DNA from: Rhizorhabdus dicambivorans
GTDB lineage: Bacteria; Pseudomonadota; Alphaproteobacteria; Sphingomonadales; Sphingomonadaceae
DNA length: 64,000 bases
Assembly: GCF_002355275.1 (NCBI RefSeq)
Contig: NZ_CP023451.1
Coordinates: 124,001-188,000, forward strand
Reading direction: 5' to 3'
Shown: one piece after another, positions 8,069 to 17,969 of the stretch
How positions within the stretch are numbered: position 1 is the stretch's first letter
How the letters are laid out: each line of letters begins with the position of its first letter
Position numbers and translations under genes: made by a program
The notes under the pieces: generated by a model
What the model saw: only the letters and a program-made list of their open reading frames with translations
What the model was told of the DNA's origin: nothing
Databases searched by the model: none

Positions 8069-9820
8069 GTGCAGAGTCGAAGCAATATCCCTGACCCGTT
8101 GGACGGTCTGGCCACGACGCTGGATCGGTCGAGCTTCGCCGCCATCGCGCAGCTGACTTCAGGCCAGTCGCCCGCCACTTTGGCGCAGTCTTTTTCCGAC
8201 TGGTGGACGCACATTCTCTGCTCGCCAGGCAGGCAGCTGCAGCTCGCCGCCAAGGGCGGGCGCAAGCTGATGCGGCTCGCCGACTATGCCATGCGCAGCG
8301 CATCCGGCAGCGATCCCGAGCCGGCGATCGATCCGCTGCCCCAGGATCGGCGCTTCGCCGACGCAGCCTGGAAGCGCCATCCGTTCGACCTGATCGAGCA
8401 GGCCTTCCTGCTCCAGCAGCAATGGTGGCATGCCGCGACGACCGGCGTGAGCGGCGTCACCGGGCACCACGAAGCGATCGTCGAGTTCGCGACCCGCCAG
8501 ATGCTCGACATGGTGTCCCCGACCAATTTCATCCCGACCAACCCCGTGCTCCAGCAGCGCATCCTCGAAACCGGAGGACAATGCCTTGTCGAGGGTGCGC
8601 GATTTTTTTGCGACGACCTGGAACGCCTGGTACGCGGGGAGCCCGCAGCGGGCACGGAGGCCTATCGGGTCGGCGAGAAGGTCGCAGCCACGGCTGGCAA
8701 GGTCGTGTTTCGCAACAGGGTCATGGAACTGATCCAATATGCGCCCGCAACCGAGACGGTGCGTCCGGAGCCGATATTGATCGTGCCGGCATGGATCATG
8801 AAATATTACATCCTCGACCTGTCGCCGGAAAATTCGCTCATCCGCTGGCTGGTAGGGCAGGGCTACACCGTGTTCTGCATCTCCTGGCACAATCCCGACA
8901 GCGCCGACCGCGATCTCGACATGGAGGATTATCGCCTGCTTGGGCCGATGGCCGCCGTTGATGTCATCCAGGCGATTACCGGCACCGAGAAGATCCACGC
9001 GGCCGGCTATTGTATCGGCGGCACGCTGCTCGCCATCACCGCGGCCGCGATGGCGCGCGATGAAGATGAGCGTCTGGCGAGCGTCACGCTGTTCGCCGCC
9101 CAGACCGAGTTCAGCGAGCCGGGCGAACTTGGTCTGTTCATCGACGAGGCGGAGATCAACCTGATCGATGCGATGATGTGGGCGCGCGGCTTTCTCGACA
9201 GCAGCCATATGGGCGGCGCCTTCCAGATGCTGCGGTCCAACGATCTGCTCTGGTCGCGCATCCTCTCGACCTATCTCATGGGCGAGCGCGAGCCGATGAC
9301 CGACCTCATGGCATGGAACGCCGACGGCACCCGCATGCCCTATGCCATGCACGCGCAATATCTTCGGCGCCTGTTCCTCGACAATGACCTGTCCGAAGGG
9401 CGCTACGAGGCCGGCGGCCACCCGGTCTCGCTCTCGGGGCTGCGCATGCCGATCTTCATGGTGGGCACGGAAACCGACCATGTCGCGCCGTGGCGCTCGA
9501 CCCACAAGCTCCACATGCTGACGGGCGCGGAGATCCGCTTCGTGCTGACGAGCGGTGGCCACAATGCCGGGATCGTCTCCGAGCCCGGGCATCCTCATCG
9601 CCATTATCGCATCGCGACACGGATGCAGGATGGCCCGGCGCCAGGTCCCGATGCCTGGCTGGAGCGGGCCGAGGTGCGCGAAGGGTCGTGGTGGCCGGAA
9701 TGGAGTTCATGGCTTGGATCGCACTCGGGCGAGGCGGCGGCCCCACCGGCGATGGGCGCGCCCGAACGGAACTATCCGCCGCTCGGTGATGCCCCCGGGC
9801 GCTACGTGCTGGAGCGCTGA
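8069..9820 (+). CDS. phaC: Class I polyhydroxyalkanoate synthase PhaC
   Basis: Polymerises (R)-3-hydroxyacyl-CoA into polyester granules. The chosen GTG start gives 583 residues, the usual class I length. AGGAG sits 7 bp upstream of that GTG, whereas earlier in-frame starts lack a ribosome site. The lipase-like box is GYCIGG with the nucleophile Cys315. The catalytic Asp (GTETDHVAPW) and His (SGGHNAGIVS) are in the expected order, and the N-terminal domain has the usual PTNFIPTNPVLQQ motif. It is the first gene of a tight operon with maoC-pta, ackA and fabI, 3 bp from the next gene. Confidence 0.93.
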   Translation: MQSRSNIPDPLDGLATTLDRSSFAAIAQLTSGQSPATLAQSFSDWWTHILCSPGRQLQLAAKGGRKLMRLADYAMRSASGSDPEPAIDPLPQDRRFADAAWKRHPFDLIEQAFLLQQQWWHAATTGVSGVTGHHEAIVEFATRQMLDMVSPTNFIPTNPVLQQRILETGGQCLVEGARFFCDDLERLVRGEPAAGTEAYRVGEKVAATAGKVVFRNRVMELIQYAPATETVRPEPILIVPAWIMKYYILDLSPENSLIRWLVGQGYTVFCISWHNPDSADRDLDMEDYRLLGPMAAVDVIQAITGTEKIHAAGYCIGGTLLAITAAAMARDEDERLASVTLFAAQTEFSEPGELGLFIDEAEINLIDAMMWARGFLDSSHMGGAFQMLRSNDLLWSRILSTYLMGEREPMTDLMAWNADGTRMPYAMHAQYLRRLFLDNDLSEGRYEAGGHPVSLSGLRMPIFMVGTETDHVAPWRSTHKLHMLTGAEIRFVLTSGGHNAGIVSEPGHPHRHYRIATRMQDGPAPGPDAWLERAEVREGSWWPEWSSWLGSHSGEAAAPPAMGAPERNYPPLGDAPGRYVLER

Positions 9821-9823
9821 GCC

Positions 9824-11251
9824 ATGGCCGCCGCCAACCTCATCGAGAACCGCACGTTCGACGAGATCGCCGTCGGCGATACGGCCAGCCTCACCCGCAC
9901 GCTGTCCGCCGACGACATCCAGCTCTTCGCGGCGGTGTCAGGCGACGTGAATCCGGCGCATCTCGACCCTGTCTATGCCGAAACGGACATGTTCCACAGG
10001 GTCATCGCTCATGGCATGTGGGGCGCGGGGCTCATCTCGGCGATCCTGGGAACCGAGCTGCCAGGGCCCGGTGCGATCTATCTCGGCCAATCGCTTCGCT
10101 TCACCCGCCCGGTGGGCGTCGGCGACACCATCACGGCCTGCGTCACCGTCGCGCAGAAGCGCGCCGAGCATCATGTCATCGTTCTCGACTGCACCTGTGT
10201 GAACCAGAAGGGCGAGACCGTCATCAGCGGCCAGGCCGAGGTCAAGGCGCCCACCGAGAAAGTCAGCCGGCCCCGCATGCCGCTTCCCGACGTGCGGATC
10301 GCCAGCCACGACCGCTTCCGCCAGTTGATGGCGCGCGCCAAGGACGGATCTGCGTGCGTCACGGCCGTGGTCCATCCGTGCAGCGCCGACGCCATGCGCG
10401 CAGTGGCTGAGGCCGCCGACGCCGGCATCGTCGTTCCGATTCTCATCGGCCCTGCGGCGCGTATGACGAATGCGGCGAAGGACGCCGGTGTCGATATTGC
10501 GGCCTTCCGGGTGATCGACGTCCCGCACAGCCACGCCGCCGCCGCCGAAGCCGTCGCGCGCGTGCGGGCCGGCGAAGCCGCGCTGCTGATGAAGGGCTCG
10601 CTTCATACTGACGAGCTCATGGGCGCGGTCGTATCGTCCGACACGGGCCTTCGGACCGAACGCAGGATCAGCCACGCCTATGTGATGGACGTGCCCGGCT
10701 ATCCGCGCCCGCTCATCATCACCGACGCCGCGATCAACATCGAGCCGACGCTTGAGGACAAGGCCGACATCGCGCGCAACGCGATCGACCTTGCCCATGT
10801 GATCGGGATCGAACAGCCCAGGGTCGCGATCCTCGCCGCCGTCGAAACGGTCAATCCGAAAATGCGCACCACATTGGATGCCGCGGCGCTCTGCAAGATG
10901 GCGGACCGGGGCCAGATCGAAGGCGCGCTGCTCGATGGCCCGCTCGCCCTCGATAATGCGATCAGCGAGGCGGCCGTGCGCGAGAAAAGTATCGTCTCGC
11001 CGGTCGCCGGCCAGGCGGACATCCTGCTGGTGCCCGATCTGGAGGCCGGCAACATGCTCGCAAAGCAGCTGACCTTCCTGGGCGGCGCCGATGCCGCAGG
11101 CGTGGTGCTCGGCGCGCGCGCTCCGATCATCCTCACCAGCCGGGCAGACAGCGTGCGCACGCGCCTCGCCTCCTGCGCGCTCGCGGTGCTGCTGGCGCGG
11201 GCTGCGACCAAGGCGGCTCCCGGCGTTGCGGGACAGCGCCGCGATGGCTGA
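9824..11251 (+). CDS. Bifunctional MaoC-type enoyl-CoA hydratase / phosphate acyltransferase
   Basis: A 475-residue fusion. The N-terminal part (about 1-145) is a MaoC hot-dog hydratase (FAAVSGDVNPAHLDPVYA with the catalytic Asp/His, then HGMWGAGLISAILG). The C-terminal part (about 155-475) is a phosphate acetyl/butyryltransferase (MRAVAEAADAGIVVPILIGP, LLMKGSLHTDELM, SPVAGQADILLVPDLEAGNML). Known members are annotated as bifunctional enoyl-CoA hydratase/phosphate acetyltransferase. The hydratase could supply (R)-3-hydroxyacyl-CoA to PhaC. The transferase would convert acyl-CoA to acyl phosphate for the acetate kinase that overlaps its 3' end by 8 bp. Confidence 0.9.
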   Translation: MAAANLIENRTFDEIAVGDTASLTRTLSADDIQLFAAVSGDVNPAHLDPVYAETDMFHRVIAHGMWGAGLISAILGTELPGPGAIYLGQSLRFTRPVGVGDTITACVTVAQKRAEHHVIVLDCTCVNQKGETVISGQAEVKAPTEKVSRPRMPLPDVRIASHDRFRQLMARAKDGSACVTAVVHPCSADAMRAVAEAADAGIVVPILIGPAARMTNAAKDAGVDIAAFRVIDVPHSHAAAAEAVARVRAGEAALLMKGSLHTDELMGAVVSSDTGLRTERRISHAYVMDVPGYPRPLIITDAAINIEPTLEDKADIARNAIDLAHVIGIEQPRVAILAAVETVNPKMRTTLDAAALCKMADRGQIEGALLDGPLALDNAISEAAVREKSIVSPVAGQADILLVPDLEAGNMLAKQLTFLGGADAAGVVLGARAPIILTSRADSVRTRLASCALAVLLARAATKAAPGVAGQRRDG

Positions 11252-12434
11252 AATCCTGTGCCTCAACGCCGGTTCGTCGAGCCTTAAGTTCGCGCTCTAC
11301 GCCGAGCCGGGCACTGATGAGCCCTCTTTGCTGGCGAGCGGCAAGATCGAGAATATCGGCCTTGAGCCGCACCTGATCGCGCGCGATGCGAAGGGGGATG
11401 TCCTTGCCGAGCGGCGCTGGACGAAAGACGGCACGATCACGCACGAGACGCTGCTCGAGGATTTGCTGCGGGAGATCGAAGCCTCGGTCGGCGACGATCT
11501 GATCGCGGTCGGCCATCGGATCGTTCATGGCGGCACCGACTATTCAGCGCCGGCGCGGGTCGACGCGCCACTCCTCGCCGCGCTCGAGGCGCTTTGCCCA
11601 CTGGCGCCATTGCATCAGCCCCATAATCTCGCCGCGGTCCGCGCCGTCTCCAGGCTGCGCCCCGCTGTGCTGCAAGTCGCCTGCTTCGACACCGGCTTCC
11701 ATCATGGCCAGCCCCCGATCGCGACGCGCCTCGCGCTGCCGCGCGCGCTTGGCGAAGAGGGCATGCGGCGCTACGGTTTTCACGGCATCTCCTACGAATA
11801 TATCGCGCGGCAGCTGCGTTCGATCGATCCCGATACAGGCGGTGGCCGCACGATCGCCGCGCATCTCGGCAACGGGGCCAGCCTTTGCGCGATGGCCGGG
11901 GGGCGCAGCATCGACACGACGATGGGGTTCACCGCGCTCGACGGGCTGGTGATGGGTACGCGCTGCGGCGCGCTCGACCCGGGCGCGGTGCTCTATCTTT
12001 TCCAGCAGAGGGGCATGACGGCGCGTGAAGTCGAGCATCTCCTCTACAGTGAGTCCGGCCTTTTGGGCGTGTCCGGCGTCTCCAGCGACATGCGCGCGCT
12101 TCTCGGCAGCGAAACGCCCGCCGCTGGGGAAGCGATCGAGCTCTTCGTCTGGCAGATCGCGCGCCAGGCCGGCGCTCTCGCGTCCTCGCTCGGGGGTCTC
12201 GACACATTCGTGTTCACTGCCGGGATCGGCGAGAATTCGCCTGAAATTCGCGCCCGCGTCGCCGGTCGGCTCGGCTGGCTCGGCGTGGACCTCGACGCGG
12301 ACGCGAACCTCCGAGGAGATGCAGTCATCAGCGCGCCGTCCAGCCGTGTCGCCGTCCGCGTCATCCCGACCGATGAGGAAAGGATGATCGCTATCCACGC
12401 CGCCGATCTGCTGCGTGAGGAGCCGAAAGCATGA
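11244..12434 (+). CDS. ackA: Acetate kinase AckA
   Basis: Makes ATP and acetate from acetyl phosphate, or the reverse. It has 396 residues, normal for the family. Signature stretches include ILCLNAGSSSLKFALY at the N-terminus, VGHRIVHGG, CFDTGFH, YGFHGISYEYI, HLGNGASL and the C-terminal FTAGIGENSPEIR. The ATG at 11244 lies inside the end of the maoC-pta frame, and the 3' end overlaps fabI by 4 bp, so the four genes should be co-translated. With the upstream transferase it forms a Pta-Ack route for substrate-level phosphorylation. Confidence 0.94.
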   Translation: MAEILCLNAGSSSLKFALYAEPGTDEPSLLASGKIENIGLEPHLIARDAKGDVLAERRWTKDGTITHETLLEDLLREIEASVGDDLIAVGHRIVHGGTDYSAPARVDAPLLAALEALCPLAPLHQPHNLAAVRAVSRLRPAVLQVACFDTGFHHGQPPIATRLALPRALGEEGMRRYGFHGISYEYIARQLRSIDPDTGGGRTIAAHLGNGASLCAMAGGRSIDTTMGFTALDGLVMGTRCGALDPGAVLYLFQQRGMTAREVEHLLYSESGLLGVSGVSSDMRALLGSETPAAGEAIELFVWQIARQAGALASSLGGLDTFVFTAGIGENSPEIRARVAGRLGWLGVDLDADANLRGDAVISAPSSRVAVRVIPTDEERMIAIHAADLLREEPKA

Positions 12435-13204
12435 AACCTCTCGTCGATCTTACTGGCAAGCGCGGCCTGGTGATCGGTATCGCCAACGCGCATAGCATCG
12501 CGGCGGGTTGCGCCCAGGCCTTTCACGACTGTGGGGCGAGACTGGCGGCGACCTATCTCAACGGAAAGGCCGAGCCGTTCGTGGCGCCCGTCGCGGAGAC
12601 CCTGGGAGTCGAATGGCTCGCCGCGTGCGATGTCCGGGTGCCGGGCGAAGTGGAGGCCCTGTTCGAGCGGGTGAAGTCCGAATGGGGCGGCCTCGATTTC
12701 CTGCTTCACTCGATCGCTTTCGCGCCGAAGGAGGATTTGCACGGCCGCGTCGTCGACAGCTCGGCCGAAGGCTTCGCGCTGGCGATGGACGTCTCGTGCC
12801 ACAGCTTCCTGCGCATGGCGCGTCTCGCCGAGCCGCTGATGTCGGATGGCGGCCGCCTGCTGTGCGTCACCTTCTACGGGTCGGAGCGGGTGGTCGAGCA
12901 CTACAACCTGATGGGGCCGGTCAAAGCGGCCCTCGAAAGCGCGACCCGCTATGTCGCGGCTGAGCTTGGCCCCAAGGGCATTCGCGCCCATGCGATCTCG
13001 CCAGGCCCGATCGCGACCCGCGCTGCCAGCGGCATCGACCGCTTCGACGAGCTGCTCGAACGGGCCGCGGCGACGGTCCCGCAGCACCAGCTCGTGACCA
13101 TCGAGGATGTCGGAGGGCTCGCCGCCTTTCTGGTGAGCGATGCCGGCCGCCATATCACCGGCACGATCATTCCGGTCGATGGCGGTCAGCACCTGCTCGG
13201 CTAG
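12431..13204 (+). CDS. FabI-type enoyl-ACP reductase (SDR family)
   Basis: A 257-residue short-chain dehydrogenase of the FabI subgroup. It begins DLTGKRGLVIGIANAHSIA, the FabI variant of the nucleotide loop, carries LLHSIAFAP, and has a Tyr-x6-Lys active site (YNLMGPVK) instead of the Tyr-x3-Lys of PhaB-like reductases. The C-terminus DGGQHLLG is typical of SDRs. It would reduce enoyl thioesters with NAD(P)H. In this operon it may adjust acyl-CoA/ACP pools for polyester synthesis or act as a redox sink; the real substrate is not visible from sequence. It is convergent with the phasin gene 27 bp away. Confidence 0.88.
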   Translation: MKPLVDLTGKRGLVIGIANAHSIAAGCAQAFHDCGARLAATYLNGKAEPFVAPVAETLGVEWLAACDVRVPGEVEALFERVKSEWGGLDFLLHSIAFAPKEDLHGRVVDSSAEGFALAMDVSCHSFLRMARLAEPLMSDGGRLLCVTFYGSERVVEHYNLMGPVKAALESATRYVAAELGPKGIRAHAISPGPIATRAASGIDRFDELLERAAATVPQHQLVTIEDVGGLAAFLVSDAGRHITGTIIPVDGGQHLLG

Positions 13205-13231
13205 GGCGGCTCGCCGCGATCGGGGGCTATC

Positions 13232-13651
13232 CTATTTGTCGCTGGTGGCCTGCTTCTCGCCGTCGCCCGGGCTTTTCTGCCCGAACCATGGTCCGACAAT
13301 GGCAGCAAAGGCATCCAGCGCCCCGGGAGCCGTCGGAGCGCTCGCGACGGCCTGCCAGGCCTGCTGCCATTCCTCGAACGCCGATCTTGTGCCGGCAATC
13401 ATATGCTCGCGGACCGTGGCCATGTCCTCGAACAGTGCCCGCGGTCCGGCCGGGCTGACCGCGCCGGCGTCCGACGTCTTGTCCGTCGCGCCCGCAATCG
13501 AGGCACGCGCCTCTTCGGCGAAGCGGCCGGCGGCGCGGTTGCCGACCTCGAGCGACTCTTCGCCACCTTTCCGGGCGACTTCGGCGAGCTTCAGCATCAG
13601 GCCGACATTCGCTTTGGCGAGCGCGGCGAGTTGATCAACGGGATAGGGCAT
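13232..13651 (-). CDS. Phasin-family granule-associated protein
   Basis: A 139-residue amphipathic helical protein with the pattern of phasins: an N-terminal block (PVDQLAALAKANVGLMLKLAEVARKGGEESLEVGNRAAGRFAEEARA) rich in Ala, Leu and Glu without signal or membrane segments, and no catalytic motif. Phasins coat polyhydroxyalkanoate granules, and the position directly next to the phaC operon supports this role. It is transcribed towards fabI. The 275-bp gap to atpD (13652-13926) must hold divergent promoters for this gene and the ATPase operon. Confidence 0.8.
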   Translation of the reverse strand: MPYPVDQLAALAKANVGLMLKLAEVARKGGEESLEVGNRAAGRFAEEARASIAGATDKTSDAGAVSPAGPRALFEDMATVREHMIAGTRSAFEEWQQAWQAVASAPTAPGALDAFAAIVGPWFGQKSPGDGEKQATSDK

Positions 13652-13902
13652 GAAACGGTGAACCTTTCTCTTCGCGTTTGAGCTCTGGCATATCGGGCAT
13701 AGCGCCCTGGCCTGAGGCCCATCGCGTCGCGCCGCCGTTATTCGGCGAGGCTGAATCAGAGAGAATCGGTAACTCTACGTATGCCGAATCTGCGGCTTGC
13801 CTGCGACGCTCAGCCAATGCACTTTTGGCTTGTCGTCCATGTCGTGCCCGCGGGCAGCGACTTCTACCCGTCCCGTCATGATCGCGGCACGGTCGGGCAT
13901 GA

Positions 13903-15742
<1,840 letters not shown>

Positions 15743-15746
<4 letters not shown>

Positions 15747-16018
15747 CCGCGGACAAGCCCGAGCAGCCGATCGTCGAAGCCATCCGGACCCGCGCGGAAC
15801 GGCGGCGGCTTGCGCAGCGGCTTCCTTCCGTCGCCCGCAATCTCGGCCAGATCGGCGTGCTCGGCTGGCAGATCGTCCTGCCCGCGCTGGTCGGTCTCGC
15901 GATCGGCCGCTGGCTCGACCACCGGCTGGATAGCGGCATCTTCTGGACCGCGCCGCTCCTGCTCGTCGGGCTCGCCCTCGGCTGCTGGTCGGGCTGGCGC
16001 TGGATGCACCGGCAATGA
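15743..16018 (+). CDS. atpQ: N-ATPase accessory membrane protein AtpQ
   Basis: A 91-residue protein with a basic amphipathic N-terminus and two membrane helices (WQIVLPALVGLAIGRWLD, then FWTAPLLLVGLALGCWSGW), resembling the ATPase_gene1/AtpI-like family. It starts with GTG overlapping atpC. In N-type operons this position is always held by atpQ, proposed to help with assembly of the c-ring or ion handling. The function itself is not demonstrated by the sequence. Confidence 0.85.
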
Positions 16019-16281
16019 GCCAGCTCTCCCCCATCCTGTTCCTGGCCCTCGGATTTGCGGTCGGCCTCGCCCATTTCGCGGCCATCGCCAGAGAAGCCGA
16101 CCTCGTCACCCATGGCGGCCCGGCATCGCGCGCGATCCTGCTCAGGCTCGGGCGTCTCGCCGTCACTATTCTGGTTCTCGTCATCGCCAGCCGGCAAGGG
16201 TGGCCGGCGCTTCTTGCCGCAACAACCGGCTTCATGGGCGGGCGCCAGATCATGCTCCACCGGCTCGGAGGCGCCCGATGA
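16015..16281 (+). CDS. atpR: N-ATPase membrane subunit AtpR
   Basis: An 88-residue protein with three hydrophobic segments and charged residues between them (HFAAIAREADL; RAILLRLGRLAVTILVLVIA; MGGRQIMLHR). Size, topology and position between atpQ and atpB match AtpR, a subunit found only in N-type operons. The conserved Arg residues in the second helix region have been suggested to interact with the acidic c-subunit site. It overlaps both neighbours by 4 bp. Confidence 0.85.
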   Translation: MSQLSPILFLALGFAVGLAHFAAIAREADLVTHGGPASRAILLRLGRLAVTILVLVIASRQGWPALLAATTGFMGGRQIMLHRLGGAR

Positions 16282-16979
16282 AATTCGCGTCACCACTTGA
16301 AAGCCATGTGCTGTTCGCGATCGGTCCGGTGCCGATCAGCCAGCCGGTCGCCACGACCTGGGGCATCATGGCCTTCCTTACAATCGGAAGCTGGCTGCTG
16401 ACCCGCCGCCTTGCGTTACGCCCAACCCGAGCCCAAGCGGCGCTCGAGCTGGTCGTCGAGACCGTCGCCGGCCAGATCCGCGAGACGATGGAGGCGGAAC
16501 CGCAGCGTTATCTGCCGCTGATCGGCACGCTGTTCCTGTTCCTGCTGGTCGCCAACTGGTCGTCGCTGATCCCCGGCGTCGAGCCGCCGACCGCGACCCT
16601 CGAAACCGACGCGGCGCTGGCGCTGATCGTCTTCGGCGCGACGCTCTGGTTCGGCGTCCGCGCGCTCGGGCCCAGGGCCTATCTCGCGACCTTCGCGCGC
16701 CCCTCGATCCTGCTCGCCCCGCTCAATATCGTCGAGCTCTTCACCCGCAGCTTCTCGCTGATGGTGCGCCTGTTCGGCAACGTCATGAGCGGCGTCTTCA
16801 TGATCGGCGTCGTGCTGAGCCTCGCCGGGCTGCTCGTCCCGATCCCGCTCATGGCGCTCGAAATGCTGACCGGCGCGGTCCAGGCCTACATTTTCGGCGC
16901 GCTCGCCATGGTCTTTATCGGGAGCGCTATCAGCGAGAACGGCGCCCGCCCGCCATCCAAACAGGAGTCCCCCGCATGA
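16278..16979 (+). CDS. atpB: N-type Fo ATPase subunit a
   Basis: Ion-channel subunit a, 233 residues from the ATG at 16278 (the open frame extends further upstream, but this start overlaps atpR by the usual 4 bp). The essential stator Arg is in SLMVRLFGNVMSG, and the C-terminal helix AYIFGALAMVFIGSAIS is typical. About five or six membrane segments are visible. Confidence 0.92.
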   Translation: MKFASPLESHVLFAIGPVPISQPVATTWGIMAFLTIGSWLLTRRLALRPTRAQAALELVVETVAGQIRETMEAEPQRYLPLIGTLFLFLLVANWSSLIPGVEPPTATLETDAALALIVFGATLWFGVRALGPRAYLATFARPSILLAPLNIVELFTRSFSLMVRLFGNVMSGVFMIGVVLSLAGLLVPIPLMALEMLTGAVQAYIFGALAMVFIGSAISENGARPPSKQESPA

Positions 16980-17218
16980 ACTGGATCCATCTCGCCAGCA
17001 TCCTCGGAGCCGCTTTCGCGATCTCGATCGGCGCAATCGCCCCGGCGCTCGGGCAGGGCAGGGCCGTCGCCGCCGCGATGGACGCGATCGCGCGCCAGCC
17101 CGAAGCCGCCAACACCGTCTCGCGCACGCTGTTCGTGGGCCTCGCGATGATCGAGACGATGGCGATCTACTGCCTCGTGATCGCGCTGCTGCTGCTCTTC
17201 GCCAACCCGTTCGCCTGA
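16976..17218 (+). CDS. atpE: N-type Fo ATPase subunit c
   Basis: An 80-residue double-hairpin c subunit. The polar loop is ARQPEA, and helix 2 carries the ion-binding carboxylate Glu60. Compared with the Na+-binding c subunit of Ilyobacter/Propionigenium, Gln27, Glu60, Thr61 and Tyr65 correspond to Gln32, Glu65, Ser66 and Tyr70, while positions equal to Val63 and Thr67 are Met58 and Met62. Most side-chain ligands of a Na+ site are therefore present, but not all, so Na+ or H+ coupling cannot be settled here. The start overlaps atpB by 4 bp. Confidence 0.94.
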   Translation: MNWIHLASILGAAFAISIGAIAPALGQGRAVAAAMDAIARQPEAANTVSRTLFVGLAMIETMAIYCLVIALLLLFANPFA

Positions 17219-17219
17219 C

Positions 17220-17969
17220 ATGCGGATCGACTGGTGGACGCTCGCGCTGCAGGCGGTCAATGTCCTCATCCTCGTGTGGCTGCTCGGACGCTTCCTGTTC
17301 CGTCCGGTGATGGATGCCATCGCTGCCCGCCAGGCATCGGCCCAGGCGCTGCTCGACGAAGCGCGGGAGGCAAAGGACCGGGCACAGGCCGAAGCGCAGG
17401 CGCTCAAAACGCAGAATGACGGCTTCGTCGCGGATGCGGCGGCTCGCCGCGCCGAGATCCGGACCGAGGCCGAAGCGGAGCGCCAGCGCCTCCTCGCGCA
17501 GGCCAGGCTCGAGGCGGACGCCGTCGTCGAGCAAGGCCATGCGGCGATCGATGCCGAACGCGGGCGGGTGGCGGCGCAGTGGCGGGAAAAGGCAGCGAAC
17601 CTCGCCGCCTCGATGGCAGGCACGTTGCTCGCTCGTCTCCCGCCCGAGCAGACGGTGCAGGCCATGGTCGACGCGCTCAAGGCGCGGCTCGGAGACCTTT
17701 CCGAGGCGGATCGCCGCAGCCTGGCGGCCGCCGGGCCCGTCACCGTCGCGACGCCCGCGCCGCTGACGGCCGATCTGCAGACGCAGGTAGCGCGCGCGCT
17801 TGGCGAAATCCTGCCGGATACCGCGACCCCGATCTTCGCAGTCGATCCAGATCTCATCGCCGGCGCGGAGCTTCGCACGCCCCACGCCGTCGTGCGCAAC
17901 AGCTGGCGCGCCGATCTCGACGCCATGGTTGAGAGCCTCAATGAAGACGATCATGCCCGGATCGCCTGA
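17220..17969 (+). CDS. atpF: N-type Fo ATPase subunit b with delta-like C-terminus
   Basis: A 249-residue peripheral stalk protein: one N-terminal membrane helix ([19 protein letters not shown]), a long Ala/Glu/Arg coiled coil (about 35-135), and a C-terminal region that resembles the end of the delta subunit ([27 protein letters not shown]). It is about 90 residues longer than a usual b subunit, and the operon has no separate atpH, which fits a b-delta fusion as known in N-ATPases. Its 3' end overlaps the start of atpA. Confidence 0.88.
   Translation: MRIDWWTLALQAVNVLILVWLLGRFLFRPVMDAIAARQASAQALLDEAREAKDRAQAEAQALKTQNDGFVADAAARRAEIRTEAEAERQRLLAQARLEADAVVEQGHAAIDAERGRVAAQWREKAANLAASMAGTLLARLPPEQTVQAMVDALKARLGDLSEADRRSLAAAGPVTVATPAPLTADLQTQVARALGEILPDTATPIFAVDPDLIAGAELRTPHAVVRNSWRADLDAMVESLNEDDHARIA

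Noticed and set aside
8159-9604. 481-codon minus-strand frame inside phaC
   Set aside because: Antisense to a complete catalytic triad-bearing PhaC; no ribosome site or recognisable domain.
12431-13204. Reading the SDR gene as acetoacetyl-CoA reductase PhaB
   Set aside because: The Tyr-x6-Lys arrangement and the FabI-type nucleotide loop fit enoyl-ACP reductases better than PhaB (Tyr-x3-Lys).
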